Made by a program: the position numbers and the translations under genes. From Terriglobia bacterium (GTDB lineage Bacteria; Acidobacteriota; Terriglobia; Terriglobales; Acidobacteriaceae), in contig JAIQFO010000045.1 of NCBI GenBank assembly GCA_020073215.1, forward strand, positions 1-39,222: DNA of 39,222 nucleotides, given 5' to 3'. The notes below the pieces were generated by a model that saw only the letters and a list, made by a program, of their open reading frames with translations, was not told where the DNA came from and ran no database searches. Positions 31,068 to 38,731 of the stretch are shown here, piece by piece; the stretch's first letter is position 1; each line of letters starts with the position of its first letter.

Positions 31068-33137
31068 ATGCTTAATTTCTTGAAAGTGTTGACCGTCTCC
31101 GTGATGCTTGTGTGTGCTTTGGTTGCCCAGGAAAAGCCTGCCCAACAAGAGCCGCCCCGAGCCGAACCCGACGCCGCGAAGGCGCCCGCCGACGTGCGTT
31201 TTTCCGTCGACATGCTCGATAAGAGCATCGATCCCTGCAAGGATTTCTACGCTTTCGCGTGCAGCAAGTGGGTGGCGCAGAACCCGATCCCCGCCGACCG
31301 TTCGTCCTGGGGCCGCTTCAACGAATTGCAGCAACGCGGCGAATACATTGTGCGCGACATTCTTGAAAAGGCGGCGGTCGATCGGCCAGGCCGCAGCGCC
31401 AACGAGCAGAAGATCGGCGACTACTACGCCAGTTGCATGGACGAAGGCGCGGTCGAGAAGGTGGGCATCAAGCCTTTAGAGCACGATTTCCAAAGCATTG
31501 CGGCGATCCGCTCAAAGGAGGATCTACCGAAGGAGATCGTGCGCCTGCATCGTGAGGGCATGGGTGTGCTATTCGACTTCGATTCCGGAGCCGACTTCAA
31601 GAACGCGAGTCAGATGATCGCTCAAGTGGACCAGGGTGGACTGGGCATGCCGGACCGCGATTACTACTTCAAAGACGACCCGAAGTCGGTCGAGCTGCGC
31701 AAGAAGTACGTTGAGCATGTCGCGAAGATGTTCGTGCTCCTGGGCGACGATGAAGCCAAAGCCGCTGCCGAGGCCAAAACTGTCATGGAGATCGAGACCG
31801 GCTTGGCCAAGGGTGCGCTCGACCAGACCAGCCGCCGCGATCCGCAGAAGGTCTACCACAAGCTGACCGGTAAGGAACTGGCCGCGCTGAGTCCGGCCTT
31901 CGACTGGAACGCTTACTTTGAGGGGGTGGGCGCGCCGCGGTTCGATTCCCTTAACGTGGCGGAGCCGGATTTCGTCAAGAACATGCAGGCCGTATTAAGC
32001 GCGCACTCGCTCGACGATTGGAAGACATATTTGCGCTGGCACACCGTGCATACCAACGCGCCGGTACTGCCGGCGGCGTTCGTGAACGAGAATTTCGATT
32101 TCTTTGGCAAGACGATGACGGGGGCAAAGGAGTTGCGCCCGCGCTGGAAGCGCTGCGTGGGTTACAGCAACGGCGACCTGGGCGAGTTGGTCGGCCAGGT
32201 TTACGTCCAGCAGACCTTTGGCGCGGAAGGTAAGCAGCGCACGCTGGCGCTGGTCGGGGCTCTCGAAAAAGCGCTGGGCGAAGACATCAAAGCCTTGCCT
32301 TGGATGGGCGCGGACACCAAGGCGCAGGCGCTAGTGAAGTTGCAGGCCATCACCAACCGCATCGGCTATCCCGACAAATGGCGCGACTACTCGACGCTCC
32401 AGATCGTGCGCGGGGATGCTTTGGGGAACTCGCAACGGGCCAACCAGCACGACGTCGAGCGCAGGCTCGATAAGATCGGCAAGGCGCTCGATAAGAGAGA
32501 TTGGCCTTATCCGCCGATGACCGTCAACGCCAGCTACAATCCGACCCAGAACAACATCACGTTCCCCGCCGGAATTCTGCAGCCGCCTTTCTATGACAAC
32601 CGGGCCGACGACGCCATGAACTTCGGCGCGATCGGCGTCGTGATCGGCCACGAACTCACGCACGGCTTCGACGACCAGGGCAGCCAGTTCGATGCCGACG
32701 GCAATCTCCGCGACTGGTGGACAGCGAACGACAAGAAGCAATTCGAGGAACGCACGAGCTGCATCCGCGACCAGTACGGGAGCTTCGTCGCGGTCGACGA
32801 CCTGAAGCTGAATGGCAAACTCACCTTGGGCGAGAATACGGCTGATAACGGCGGCATGCGCATCGCTTACATGGCCTTGCTCAACACGTTTGCCGGCAAG
32901 GAACCGGCGCCCGTGGACGGTCTTTCCGCCGAGCAGCGATTTTTCCTGGGATTCGCCAACGTGTGGTGTGGGAACCGTACCGACGCCTATTCGCGCATGT
33001 TAGTTACCGTCGATCCGCACTCACCGGGAAAGTACCGCGTGAACGGAACCGTTTCCAACATGCCGGAATTCCGCGAAGCGTATCACTGCCCAGCAACGGC
33101 GCCGATGGTGAATCAGAACGCGTGCAGGGTGTGGTAG
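31068..33137 (+). CDS. M13 (neprilysin/PepO) family zinc metallopeptidase
   Basis: A 689-aa secreted or periplasmic endopeptidase. A signal peptide (MLNFLKVLTVSVMLVCALVA) is followed by SIDPCKDFYAFACSKWVAQN, the conserved M13 N-terminus. The zinc site is VIGHELTHGFDDQG (His528, Glu529, His532), with the third ligand in ENTADNGGMRIAY (Glu589, Asp593). The substrate-binding NASYNPTQNNITFPAGILQP and the C-terminal HSPGKYRVNGTVSNMPEFRE are also typical. Length matches full M13 enzymes, which cleave small peptides. The ATG at 31068 has GAGG upstream and gives the signal peptide; a longer frame from 31017 does not. It follows the MCE gene by about 100 bases. Confidence 0.94.
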   Translation: MLNFLKVLTVSVMLVCALVAQEKPAQQEPPRAEPDAAKAPADVRFSVDMLDKSIDPCKDFYAFACSKWVAQNPIPADRSSWGRFNELQQRGEYIVRDILEKAAVDRPGRSANEQKIGDYYASCMDEGAVEKVGIKPLEHDFQSIAAIRSKEDLPKEIVRLHREGMGVLFDFDSGADFKNASQMIAQVDQGGLGMPDRDYYFKDDPKSVELRKKYVEHVAKMFVLLGDDEAKAAAEAKTVMEIETGLAKGALDQTSRRDPQKVYHKLTGKELAALSPAFDWNAYFEGVGAPRFDSLNVAEPDFVKNMQAVLSAHSLDDWKTYLRWHTVHTNAPVLPAAFVNENFDFFGKTMTGAKELRPRWKRCVGYSNGDLGELVGQVYVQQTFGAEGKQRTLALVGALEKALGEDIKALPWMGADTKAQALVKLQAITNRIGYPDKWRDYSTLQIVRGDALGNSQRANQHDVERRLDKIGKALDKRDWPYPPMTVNASYNPTQNNITFPAGILQPPFYDNRADDAMNFGAIGVVIGHELTHGFDDQGSQFDADGNLRDWWTANDKKQFEERTSCIRDQYGSFVAVDDLKLNGKLTLGENTADNGGMRIAYMALLNTFAGKEPAPVDGLSAEQRFFLGFANVWCGNRTDAYSRMLVTVDPHSPGKYRVNGTVSNMPEFREAYHCPATAPMVNQNACRVW

Positions 33138-33286
33138 CGAGCGCGGTGGGAATCCCAAAGGCCGTTCGGGAGAAGGTCTTTTCGTTCCGCCAGAAGTTCC
33201 AGGATTTGTAACCCGATCTCGCACACGCGTTAGGGAGCTCCGCGAGACTCCGTTTGGGGTACAATGCGAACCCCAGGGGGTGTCGC

Positions 33287-34009
33287 ATGCGTTTCCTAAC
33301 TTGGATTACCGTGTTGCTATTCAGGCTGGCGTTGACCTGTGTGGGTACTTCGCCCGCTGCGGCGCAGGACCTTGACTCGGTCAAGGCCGATGCCGCTCAT
33401 CATAAGGTGGAGTTTGAGAACGACCAGGTGCGCGTTGTGCGCTATGTGATCGTGCCTGGCGATAAGACCGCCAACCACAGCCACCCGATCAGCGTGAACA
33501 TTTTGCTGGCCGACCTGAATGCCAAATTCATCACGCCGGACGGCAAGACCACGGAGGTCCATGGGAAAGCCGGTGCCGTAGGCTGGCGGAGCCCCACGAC
33601 GCACGTGGTAGAGAACATCGGAGACAAGCCCATCGAAGGAATTCTGGTGGAGCCGAAGAAGCCGTCCTCGGCGTTGCCGGCTGGCGCGCGAGAAGTCGTG
33701 GCCGCAGATCCCAAGCACAGCAAGGTGGAGTTTGAAAACGACCAGGTGCGCGTCATCCGCTACCACTACGATGCAGGAGAAAAGTCCCCCATGCACGGAC
33801 ATCCGGATAACGTGCAAGTGCTGCTGACCGACAGCCAGGCAAATGTCACTACGCCCGACGGCAAGACCGCACCGATCAGCGGAAAAGCCGGAGAGGCGCA
33901 CTGGAGGCAGGCCGGACAGCACTGGGTGGAGAACACGGGCGACAAGCCGTTTGAGGGCATTCTGGTGGAGATGAAGGGCGCGTCCGTAACCAAGACAACG
34001 GGTGAGTGA
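33287..34009 (+). CDS. Secreted protein with two tandem cupin domains
   Basis: A 240-aa protein with a signal peptide ending around SPAAAQ. Two near-identical domains of about 95 residues follow. Domain 1 has HHKVEFENDQVRVVRYVIVP, NHSHPISVNILL and THVVENIGDKPIEGILVEPK. Domain 2 has HSKVEFENDQVRVIRYHYDA, MHGHPDNVQVLL and HWVENTGDKPFEGILVEMKG. Both keep the paired His of a cupin metal site (HSHP, HGHP), although other ligands are less clear. The role is unknown; such periplasmic cupins may be metal-dependent or sensory. Stretches of DNA are near-identical between the two halves, showing a recent duplication. The start at 33287 is set by the signal peptide; TACAAT lies about 21 bases upstream. 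Confidence 0.82.
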   Translation: MRFLTWITVLLFRLALTCVGTSPAAAQDLDSVKADAAHHKVEFENDQVRVVRYVIVPGDKTANHSHPISVNILLADLNAKFITPDGKTTEVHGKAGAVGWRSPTTHVVENIGDKPIEGILVEPKKPSSALPAGAREVVAADPKHSKVEFENDQVRVIRYHYDAGEKSPMHGHPDNVQVLLTDSQANVTTPDGKTAPISGKAGEAHWRQAGQHWVENTGDKPFEGILVEMKGASVTKTTGE

Positions 34010-34040
34010 AGAAGTCAGCTTGATACCCAGGAACGGACGA

Positions 34041-34059
34041 CTAGCCGATTAACGGCTAG
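34041..34059. terminator. Hairpin at the lipA stop, between convergent genes
   Basis: CTAGCCG and CGGCTAG form a perfect 7-bp stem around ATTAA. It overlaps the lipA stop codon (34049-34051) and lies 31 bases after the cupin gene, so it may serve both directions. There is no T-run. Confidence 0.4.
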
Positions 34060-34954
34060 CCACATTCGCCTGCTCGTGCGCGTGATAACTCGACCGCACC
34101 AGCGGCCCCGACTCTACGTGCTTGAATCCGAATCTCAGCGCCTCTTCTTTTAGCGAGACAAACTCGCCGGGCGTGTAGTAGCGCGTCATGGGTAGATGAT
34201 CTTTTGACGGGCGCAGATATTGGCCGATCGTCAGTATATCGACGCCGCTCTTGCCCAGATCGCGGAAAACTTCGACCAATTCCCCGGTCTCCTCGCCGAT
34301 TCCAACCATCACGCCGCTCTTGGTAACCGTTGCCGGATCCCATTTCTTGGCGTTCGCGAGCAGATCGAGCGTCCTCTGGTAGCGCGCACCCGAGCGCACC
34401 GCGCGGTAGAGCCGCGGAACGGTCTCGGTGTTGTGGTTGAGCACGTTGGGCTTGGCTTCGAGCACGATGCGCAGCGGCTCTTCCAGTCCCTGAAAGTCGG
34501 GGATCAGCACCTCGACCCGGCACTCCGGCACGAGTTCGCGAATTTGCCGGATGGTCTCGGCAAAAATCCTCGCCCCGCCAACGTTGTCGTCGTCGCGGTT
34601 CACGCTGGTCACCACCGCATGGCGCAGGCCCAGCGTGGCGACCGCTTCGGCCACGCGCCTTGGCTCGTCCCAGTCGATTGGTTCCGGACGCCCCTTGGGC
34701 ACCGCGCAAAAGCCGCAGCGCCGGGTGCAGATATCGCCCAGCAGCATGAAGGTCGCGGTTTTATGGTGCCAGCATTCTCCAATGTTCGGACACTGCGCCG
34801 ACTCGCACACCGTGTGCAGACCCAGGCCGCGCGCCAGCTTCTTCAGGTCGTGAAAATTATCTCCCACTGGAGCCTTGGCCTTGAGCCACGAGGGCTTCGG
34901 GGTGTGAAGCTTGGGGCCGAGGTCAATCTGAATTAGCTGGAAAGATGCGGACAT
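34049..34954 (-). CDS. lipA: Lipoyl synthase
   Basis: A 301-aa radical SAM enzyme that inserts two sulfurs into protein-bound octanoate to make the lipoyl group. The auxiliary 4Fe-4S cluster ligands are Cys50, 55 and 61 (CESAQCPNIGEC). The SAM-cluster ligands are Cys76, 80 and 83 (CTRRCGFC). The C-terminal RSSYHA supplies the conserved Ser. TSVNRDDDNVGGARIFAETI and KSGVMVGIGEE are also family text. The Met at 34954 fits the family N-terminus. TAAAAT ends 11 bases before it and overlaps the end of the upstream GNAT gene (17-base gap), so lipA may be read both from an operon and from its own start. It belongs to the lipB/E1 alpha group. Confidence 0.95.
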   Translation of the reverse strand: MSASFQLIQIDLGPKLHTPKPSWLKAKAPVGDNFHDLKKLARGLGLHTVCESAQCPNIGECWHHKTATFMLLGDICTRRCGFCAVPKGRPEPIDWDEPRRVAEAVATLGLRHAVVTSVNRDDDNVGGARIFAETIRQIRELVPECRVEVLIPDFQGLEEPLRIVLEAKPNVLNHNTETVPRLYRAVRSGARYQRTLDLLANAKKWDPATVTKSGVMVGIGEETGELVEVFRDLGKSGVDILTIGQYLRPSKDHLPMTRYYTPGEFVSLKEEALRFGFKHVESGPLVRSSYHAHEQANVASR

Positions 34955-34971
34955 GTTGAAATTTGATTTTA

Positions 34972-35622
34972 TCAGCTTGGCGGCCAGCCGGCCGGTCCGA
35001 CATGCTCCAGGAGCCGATGCAGCCGTTGTTTCACATCCGGCCACTCCGCGGCCACGATCGAAAAGCGCGCCGAGTCGCGGGCGATGAAGTCGGCAGCCAT
35101 CCTGTGCGCCCGCAGAATTCCTTCAAACTTCCCGCCGATGCGTTCGATCGCGGCGCGGGAGCGCTGGTTGCGCACGTCTGTATGCAGGCACACCCGGAGC
35201 ACTTCCCAGGTTTCGAAGGCATAGGTAAGCATGAGCAGCTTAGCCTCGGTGTTGGCCGCCGTCCGGATTGCCGAGCGGGTCAGCCAGGTGTAGCCGATCT
35301 CACAGGCGTCGGGGGCCTGGCGGCCGTGGCGCGCATGGTCCGGCGGCCACGCCCATCGCTCCAGGTTAAAGAAGCGTGTCGATCCGATGACGACACCGTC
35401 CTCTACCCGAACGGTTGCGAACGGTAGCGCGGTGCCGGCATTGAGCCACGCCAGGGCAGTATCAACATAGGCGATGGTCTCGGCCTTGCCTTGCGGGATG
35501 GGACTCCACTGGTAGAGCGAGCGATCAACGGCCGCAGCGGCTGCTAAGCCGTCAGCATGGCTGTGGTCAAGCGGTTCGAGACGAATACCCTTCCCTGACA
35601 ACACTATGCTTTGGGAGCCCAT
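34972..35622 (-). CDS. GNAT family N-acetyltransferase (RimJ/RimL-like)
   Basis: A 216-aa acetyltransferase. The family pattern appears as GKGIRLEPLDHSHADGLAAA, FATVRVEDGVVIGSTRFFNL, CEIGYTWLTRSAIRTAANTE, WEVLRVCLHTDVRNQRSRAA and IERIGGKFEGILRAHRMAAD. The last two parts form the usual acetyl-CoA-binding and RimL-like C-terminal end. The substrate, probably an amine or N-terminus, cannot be read from sequence. It lies 17 bases upstream of lipA and 129 bases after E1 alpha on the same strand. The start at 35622 lacks a ribosome site, but CATACT ends five bases before it, another leaderless-style arrangement. Confidence 0.85.
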   Translation of the reverse strand: MGSQSIVLSGKGIRLEPLDHSHADGLAAAAAVDRSLYQWSPIPQGKAETIAYVDTALAWLNAGTALPFATVRVEDGVVIGSTRFFNLERWAWPPDHARHGRQAPDACEIGYTWLTRSAIRTAANTEAKLLMLTYAFETWEVLRVCLHTDVRNQRSRAAIERIGGKFEGILRAHRMAADFIARDSARFSIVAAEWPDVKQRLHRLLEHVGPAGWPPS

Positions 35623-35751
35623 GGCCCAGTATGCAATGAGCCTTTACGATGCCGCAATCGAACTGGTCGGTCTGTCAAAGCCGGCGTTGATTTTGCGGAA
35701 TTCATGGAGAGTAATTGCAGCCGTAATTGCGCATCCCGCTCGATCCGAGGC

Positions 35752-37089
35752 TTACTTCAGATGCACCGCCGCTTCCGGCCGCTTCGGGTGACCTGACTTG
35801 CCGTCGCGGTCGCTAGTCGTCACGGACTTTGGCATCGCGTACTTGGGTTTGATGGTGTGGCACCCGGCTTCGCAATACACTCCACCGGCGGCCGATTCGG
35901 GCGTTGGCATCGGAGAATTCACGGCTCGTTCCCGGTCAGCTTCTAATTGCTGCTCTACGCCTGAAATCAGTTCTTCGTTTTCAGCAACGGTCAGCCATTT
36001 CTTCTTTTTCACCAGATAATCTTCGAGCCGCGCAATCGGGTCGCGCCGCTTCCAATACTCGAACAACGGCTTCGGAACATACTCGGCCGCATCATGGATG
36101 GCGTGGCCTTTCATGCGCATCATCTTCGCTTCGATCAGCGTCGGCCCTTCGCCGCAGCGGGCGCGTTCGCAGGCTTCATGGCACGCGTCATAGACCTGGC
36201 AGGCGTCGGTGCCGTCGACGATTACACCCGGGATTCCGTAGGCAATGGCGCGCTCGGCCAGATCTTTGACTCTGAACTGCATGTCGGCGGGCGTCGAATA
36301 TCCCCAAAGATTATTCTCGACAATCAGCACCAGGCCCAGATTCTGGACGGCGGCAAAATTCAAGCCTTCATACGTCACGCCGGTGGACTGTCCTCCGTCG
36401 CCGATGTATGTCATGACGGCGATATGCTTGCCCTGCAGCCGCGCGCCCAGCGCAACGCCCGCCAGCACGGGAATCAAATCGCCGAGCGTCGAGATCGGGG
36501 AGACCACGTTGCGCTTTTCGATGTCGCCAAAATGCGATGAAGCGTCGCGCCCCTTGGTGGGCGATCCCGATTTTGCCATGTACTGCATCATGATGTCGGC
36601 GGGCGAGAAGCCGCGCACCAGAAGCGCTCCCTGGTTGCGGATCATCGGCCCGAGCCATTCGTCTTTTTGCAGCGCGTATGCCGACGCGCACGAGCAAGCT
36701 TCCTGCCCCAGCCCGAAGTAAACGCCACCGACCACCTGGCCCTGCTTGTAGAGATTTTCTAGCGCTGTTTCCATGCGGCGGTTGAGCAGCATCCAGCGAT
36801 AGATTTCGACGCACTGGTCGCGGGTGAGATATTTCGATTCGCGGATGGGCGGTGACGGCGCGGAGAGATCGCCGCTCTCCACTTCGTAGCGAACCTCGTC
36901 GCCAACGCGCACCTGGCGCAGCGTGAAGCTGGGCTTTTCCAGGCGGTAGTCGCGAATGGTGTAGGTGCGGAGATCGCTAATCGGGCCTGGACTCTTGGCC
37001 TTTGGCTGTTGGCTCTTGGCTTCGAGACGTGAAGGGGTTCTGGTCAGGCTTGGCTTCGGCACGCGAGCGCTCTGCTTCTTCTTCGCCAT
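35752..37089 (-). CDS. Thiamine-diphosphate 2-oxoacid dehydrogenase E1 component, alpha subunit
   Basis: A 445-aa E1 alpha subunit of a pyruvate or branched-chain 2-oxoacid dehydrogenase. The core begins near residue 85 (TRDQCVEIYRWMLLNRRMET). It holds GQEACSCASAYALQ, IRNQGALLVRGFSPADIMMQ, SSHFGDIEKRNVVSPIS (where the family has G.GGSMH) and the ThDP/Mg motif YIGDGGQSTGVTYEGLNFAA..VENNLWGYST. MMRMKGHAIHDAAEYVP replaces the R.GGHS.D loop. The E1 beta and E2 genes are not adjacent. Residues about 23-34 (EAKSQQPKAKSPG) come from a short tandem repeat. The C-terminus adds an unusual Cys-containing tail (GGVYCEAGCHTIKPKYAMPK). lipB lies 58 bases upstream and lipA downstream, linking it to lipoylated complexes. 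Confidence 0.88.
   Translation of the reverse strand: MAKKKQSARVPKPSLTRTPSRLEAKSQQPKAKSPGPISDLRTYTIRDYRLEKPSFTLRQVRVGDEVRYEVESGDLSAPSPPIRESKYLTRDQCVEIYRWMLLNRRMETALENLYKQGQVVGGVYFGLGQEACSCASAYALQKDEWLGPMIRNQGALLVRGFSPADIMMQYMAKSGSPTKGRDASSHFGDIEKRNVVSPISTLGDLIPVLAGVALGARLQGKHIAVMTYIGDGGQSTGVTYEGLNFAAVQNLGLVLIVENNLWGYSTPADMQFRVKDLAERAIAYGIPGVIVDGTDACQVYDACHEACERARCGEGPTLIEAKMMRMKGHAIHDAAEYVPKPLFEYWKRRDPIARLEDYLVKKKKWLTVAENEELISGVEQQLEADRERAVNSPMPTPESAAGGVYCEAGCHTIKPKYAMPKSVTTSDRDGKSGHPKRPEAAVHLK
36990..37022. repeat. TTGGC(T/C)(G/T)TTGGC-type tandem translated within E1 alpha
   Basis: CTCTTGGCCTTTGGCTGTTG then GCTCTTGGCTTCG is a run of six-to-seven-base TTTGGC/TTGGCT units. It encodes part of the Lys/Gln/Pro-rich N-terminal tail. 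It resembles common intergenic GGCTNTTGGC arrays that I recall from acidobacteria. Confidence 0.6.
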
Positions 37090-37147
37090 GATTGGTCCGC
37101 GAACATGCTAGCGCAGCGGTGGCGTCGGCGTCTCTCCACGGGATGGT

Positions 37148-38074
37148 TCAGGCAAGAGACAAATCGTCTTCGCCGCGCAGGCGCCGCAATTCGGTTGGCG
37201 CTTTCATCGGCACTCCCACGCTGTTCCCGAGCAAGGCATCGATCGTTTCCACCCACAACATTTGGCTCCCGAAGACGCTACCGAAGTTTTGCGACAGGGC
37301 CCGCGCCACCTTGTCCAAGTCAGGTTCTCGCCCCAGCTCCCGTGCCATCGAGGTCACCGGCTTCGCTGTGATTCCGCAGGGCACGATCAGGTTGAAGTAG
37401 CTTAGGTCCGTGTTCACATTCAAAGCGAAGCCATGCGACGTAACGGCGCGGGAGATGTGGACTCCAATGGCGGCGATCTTTGCTTCGGCGGCGGGGCGAG
37501 TCTTCGACTCGCCTGGACGGGCGGGGGCGCCCGTCCCCACACTGCCCGTCCCCACACGAGCTTCGCCGCTCGCGATGCCCGTCCACACGCCTGTCAGGCC
37601 AGCGATACGCCTGGCCGGGATTCCGAAATCGGCGCAGGTGCGGATCAGCACCTCCTCCAGTCGCCGGACATAATCAACCGCTCCCAGAGTCTTCCGAGGC
37701 TGGGTAGCGCGGGCAATCCTGTCCGCGGAACTCCGCGAACGCAAATCGCCATCGAGCGGGAGCAATTCGTGTCCCCGCAAGTCGTGCTCCCGAAGATCAA
37801 TGATCGGATACCCCACCAGTTGTCCCGGGCCGTGAAACGTGACGTCGCCGCCACGATTGCACTCGAACACCTCGACGCCGCGAGCGGCGAGGACTTCGGT
37901 CGAAGCCAGCACGTTGGCGGCCTTGGCGTTGCGTCCGAGAGTGATGACGGGCGCGTGTTCGAGGAGCAGGAGGACGTCGCCTATCTGTCCTGACTTGCGC
38001 AGCTCGATCAGCCTCTGCTGCAGGCGCAAACCTTCTTGATAGTTGAGGGTGCCGAGTTGGACGACGGAAATCAC
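37148..38074 (-). CDS. lipB: Lipoyl(octanoyl) transferase with two repeat-derived insertions
   Basis: A 308-aa enzyme (homologues are about 210-250) that moves octanoate from acyl carrier protein to lipoyl domains. The core motifs are CNRGGDVTFHGPGQLVGYPI, the catalytic Lys in AKIAAIGVHISRAVTSHGFA, and the catalytic Cys in NLIVPCGI. Two insertions interrupt the fold. One of about 34 residues lies between PIIDLR and LGAVDYVRRLEEVL (residues about 96-130). The other, of about 30 residues, lies between GVWTG and AKIAAIG (about 165-195). Both contain dispersed palindromic repeats read in frame. The start is GTG at 38074: an in-frame TAA lies four codons upstream, so no earlier start exists. It is first in the lipB, E1 alpha, GNAT, lipA series. 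Confidence 0.93.
   Translation of the reverse strand: MISVVQLGTLNYQEGLRLQQRLIELRKSGQIGDVLLLLEHAPVITLGRNAKAANVLASTEVLAARGVEVFECNRGGDVTFHGPGQLVGYPIIDLREHDLRGHELLPLDGDLRSRSSADRIARATQPRKTLGAVDYVRRLEEVLIRTCADFGIPARRIAGLTGVWTGIASGEARVGTGSVGTGAPARPGESKTRPAAEAKIAAIGVHISRAVTSHGFALNVNTDLSYFNLIVPCGITAKPVTSMARELGREPDLDKVARALSQNFGSVFGSQMLWVETIDALLGNSVGVPMKAPTELRRLRGEDDLSLA
37511..37562 (+). repeat. GC-rich palindromic element translated within lipB (second insertion)
   Basis: GCCTGGACGGGCGGGGGCGC then CCGTCCCCACAC matches the second hairpin of the mutY copy. A further partial copy CCCGTCCCCACACGAGCT follows directly. It is antisense to lipB and covers residues about 172-188. Confidence 0.8.
37700..37728. 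repeat. Short palindromic repeat translated within lipB (first insertion)
   Basis: CTGGGTAGCGCGGGCAATCC then TGTCCGCGG is a relative of the GCGCGGGCAAGAGTGCCCGC type, with hairpin arms CGCGGGCA/TGTCCGCG. It covers lipB residues about 116-125. Confidence 0.6.
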
Positions 38075-38085
38075 GTCTGCCGACC

Positions 38086-38091
38086 ATTATA
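38086..38091 (-). promoter_or_regulatory. Perfect -10 hexamer (TATAAT) before lipB
   Basis: On the minus strand TATAAT is followed by 11 bases and the GTG of lipB at 38074, which would give a leader of about five bases. The TAA of this hexamer is also the in-frame stop that excludes longer starts. A CTGTCC 17 bases upstream is a poor -35 match. Confidence 0.5.
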
Positions 38092-38172
38092 AGGAAAGGA
38101 AACGTCAGGGACAGCCGCGCCTTCGGCAAGCTCTGTAATAGGCTCTCGGCTACCGAGCCGGGGGCGGCATCC

Positions 38173-38475
38173 CTACCCCAAAATCCCCCCTATGCACTTC
38201 AAGTAACTTTTTTGATTCTCCTCTTGCGCAATGCCGTGGAGTTTGGTATAAAAGATTGACCGAGGACAAGTGACTGGTGTGTCTAAGTTCGCCTGCTGAA
38301 TCCTCGCGGCGGCTTTGGCATCCAATTCGTAAGCCTCCAATTGACCCCTTTCCGGGGTTCGCATTCGGGGACAAGGTTCCCTGAAGGGTTTCCGCGCATA
38401 GCAGAGCCTCCAAGCGATCTTTAATTTATGAATCGTCTTCCGCTTCGGCTTGCGCCGGATTTTGTGCGAGTCCAA
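38173..38475 (-). CDS. Doubtful small ORF, 100 aa
   Basis: I do not recognise this. It would start at a TTG (38475) and encode a basic N-terminus (HKIRRKPKRKTIHKLKIAWR) and a polar C-terminal half (LDAKAAARIQQANLDTPVTC, HGIAQEENQKSYLKC). There is no ribosome site for this start. Third codon positions are not strongly GC-biased, unlike the genes around it. It could be a real hypothetical gene, a decayed fragment or chance. A separate ATG at about 38401 with GGAGG in front opens another short frame of 38 codons. Confidence 0.22.
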   Translation of the reverse strand: MDSHKIRRKPKRKTIHKLKIAWRLCYARKPFREPCPRMRTPERGQLEAYELDAKAAARIQQANLDTPVTCPRSIFYTKLHGIAQEENQKSYLKCIGGILG

Positions 38476-38608
38476 GTGGAAGCGCGTTTTTGGGCGCGCT
38501 GTAAAAAGAGCCTCCGGTTTGCCTAAGTCGCAATTTCTGGATGCAACTTCCCCTTTTGCCTAAGAGCAGACTGTTGAAAACAGGTGGAAATCCTGTGCAG
38601 TCAAAGGG

Positions 38609-38638
38609 TTGACAGCCGCCGACACGAGCGCGTAGTTT
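38609..38638 (+). promoter_or_regulatory. Candidate rRNA promoter
   Basis: TTGACA at 38609-38614 is a perfect -35. At 17-18 bases spacing GTAGTT / TAGTTT is a moderate -10. It lies about 240 bases before the 16S 5' end, a usual distance for an rrn promoter. Confidence 0.45.
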
Positions 38639-38719
38639 TGAAAGGTTTCGAGGACGCACGGAATTCCGCAAGGGATTTCGGGCGGACTGAAGGCGCACCG
38701 CTCAGGCGGGAAGCGGATC

Positions 38720-38731
38720 GGTCTTTGACAA
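38720..38731 (+). promoter_or_regulatory. boxA-like antitermination site in the rRNA leader
   Basis: GGTCTTTGACAA resembles the bacterial boxA core (TGCTCTTTAACA), where NusB/S10 bind to prevent premature termination of rRNA transcripts. It lies between the candidate promoter and 16S, as expected. Confidence 0.5.
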
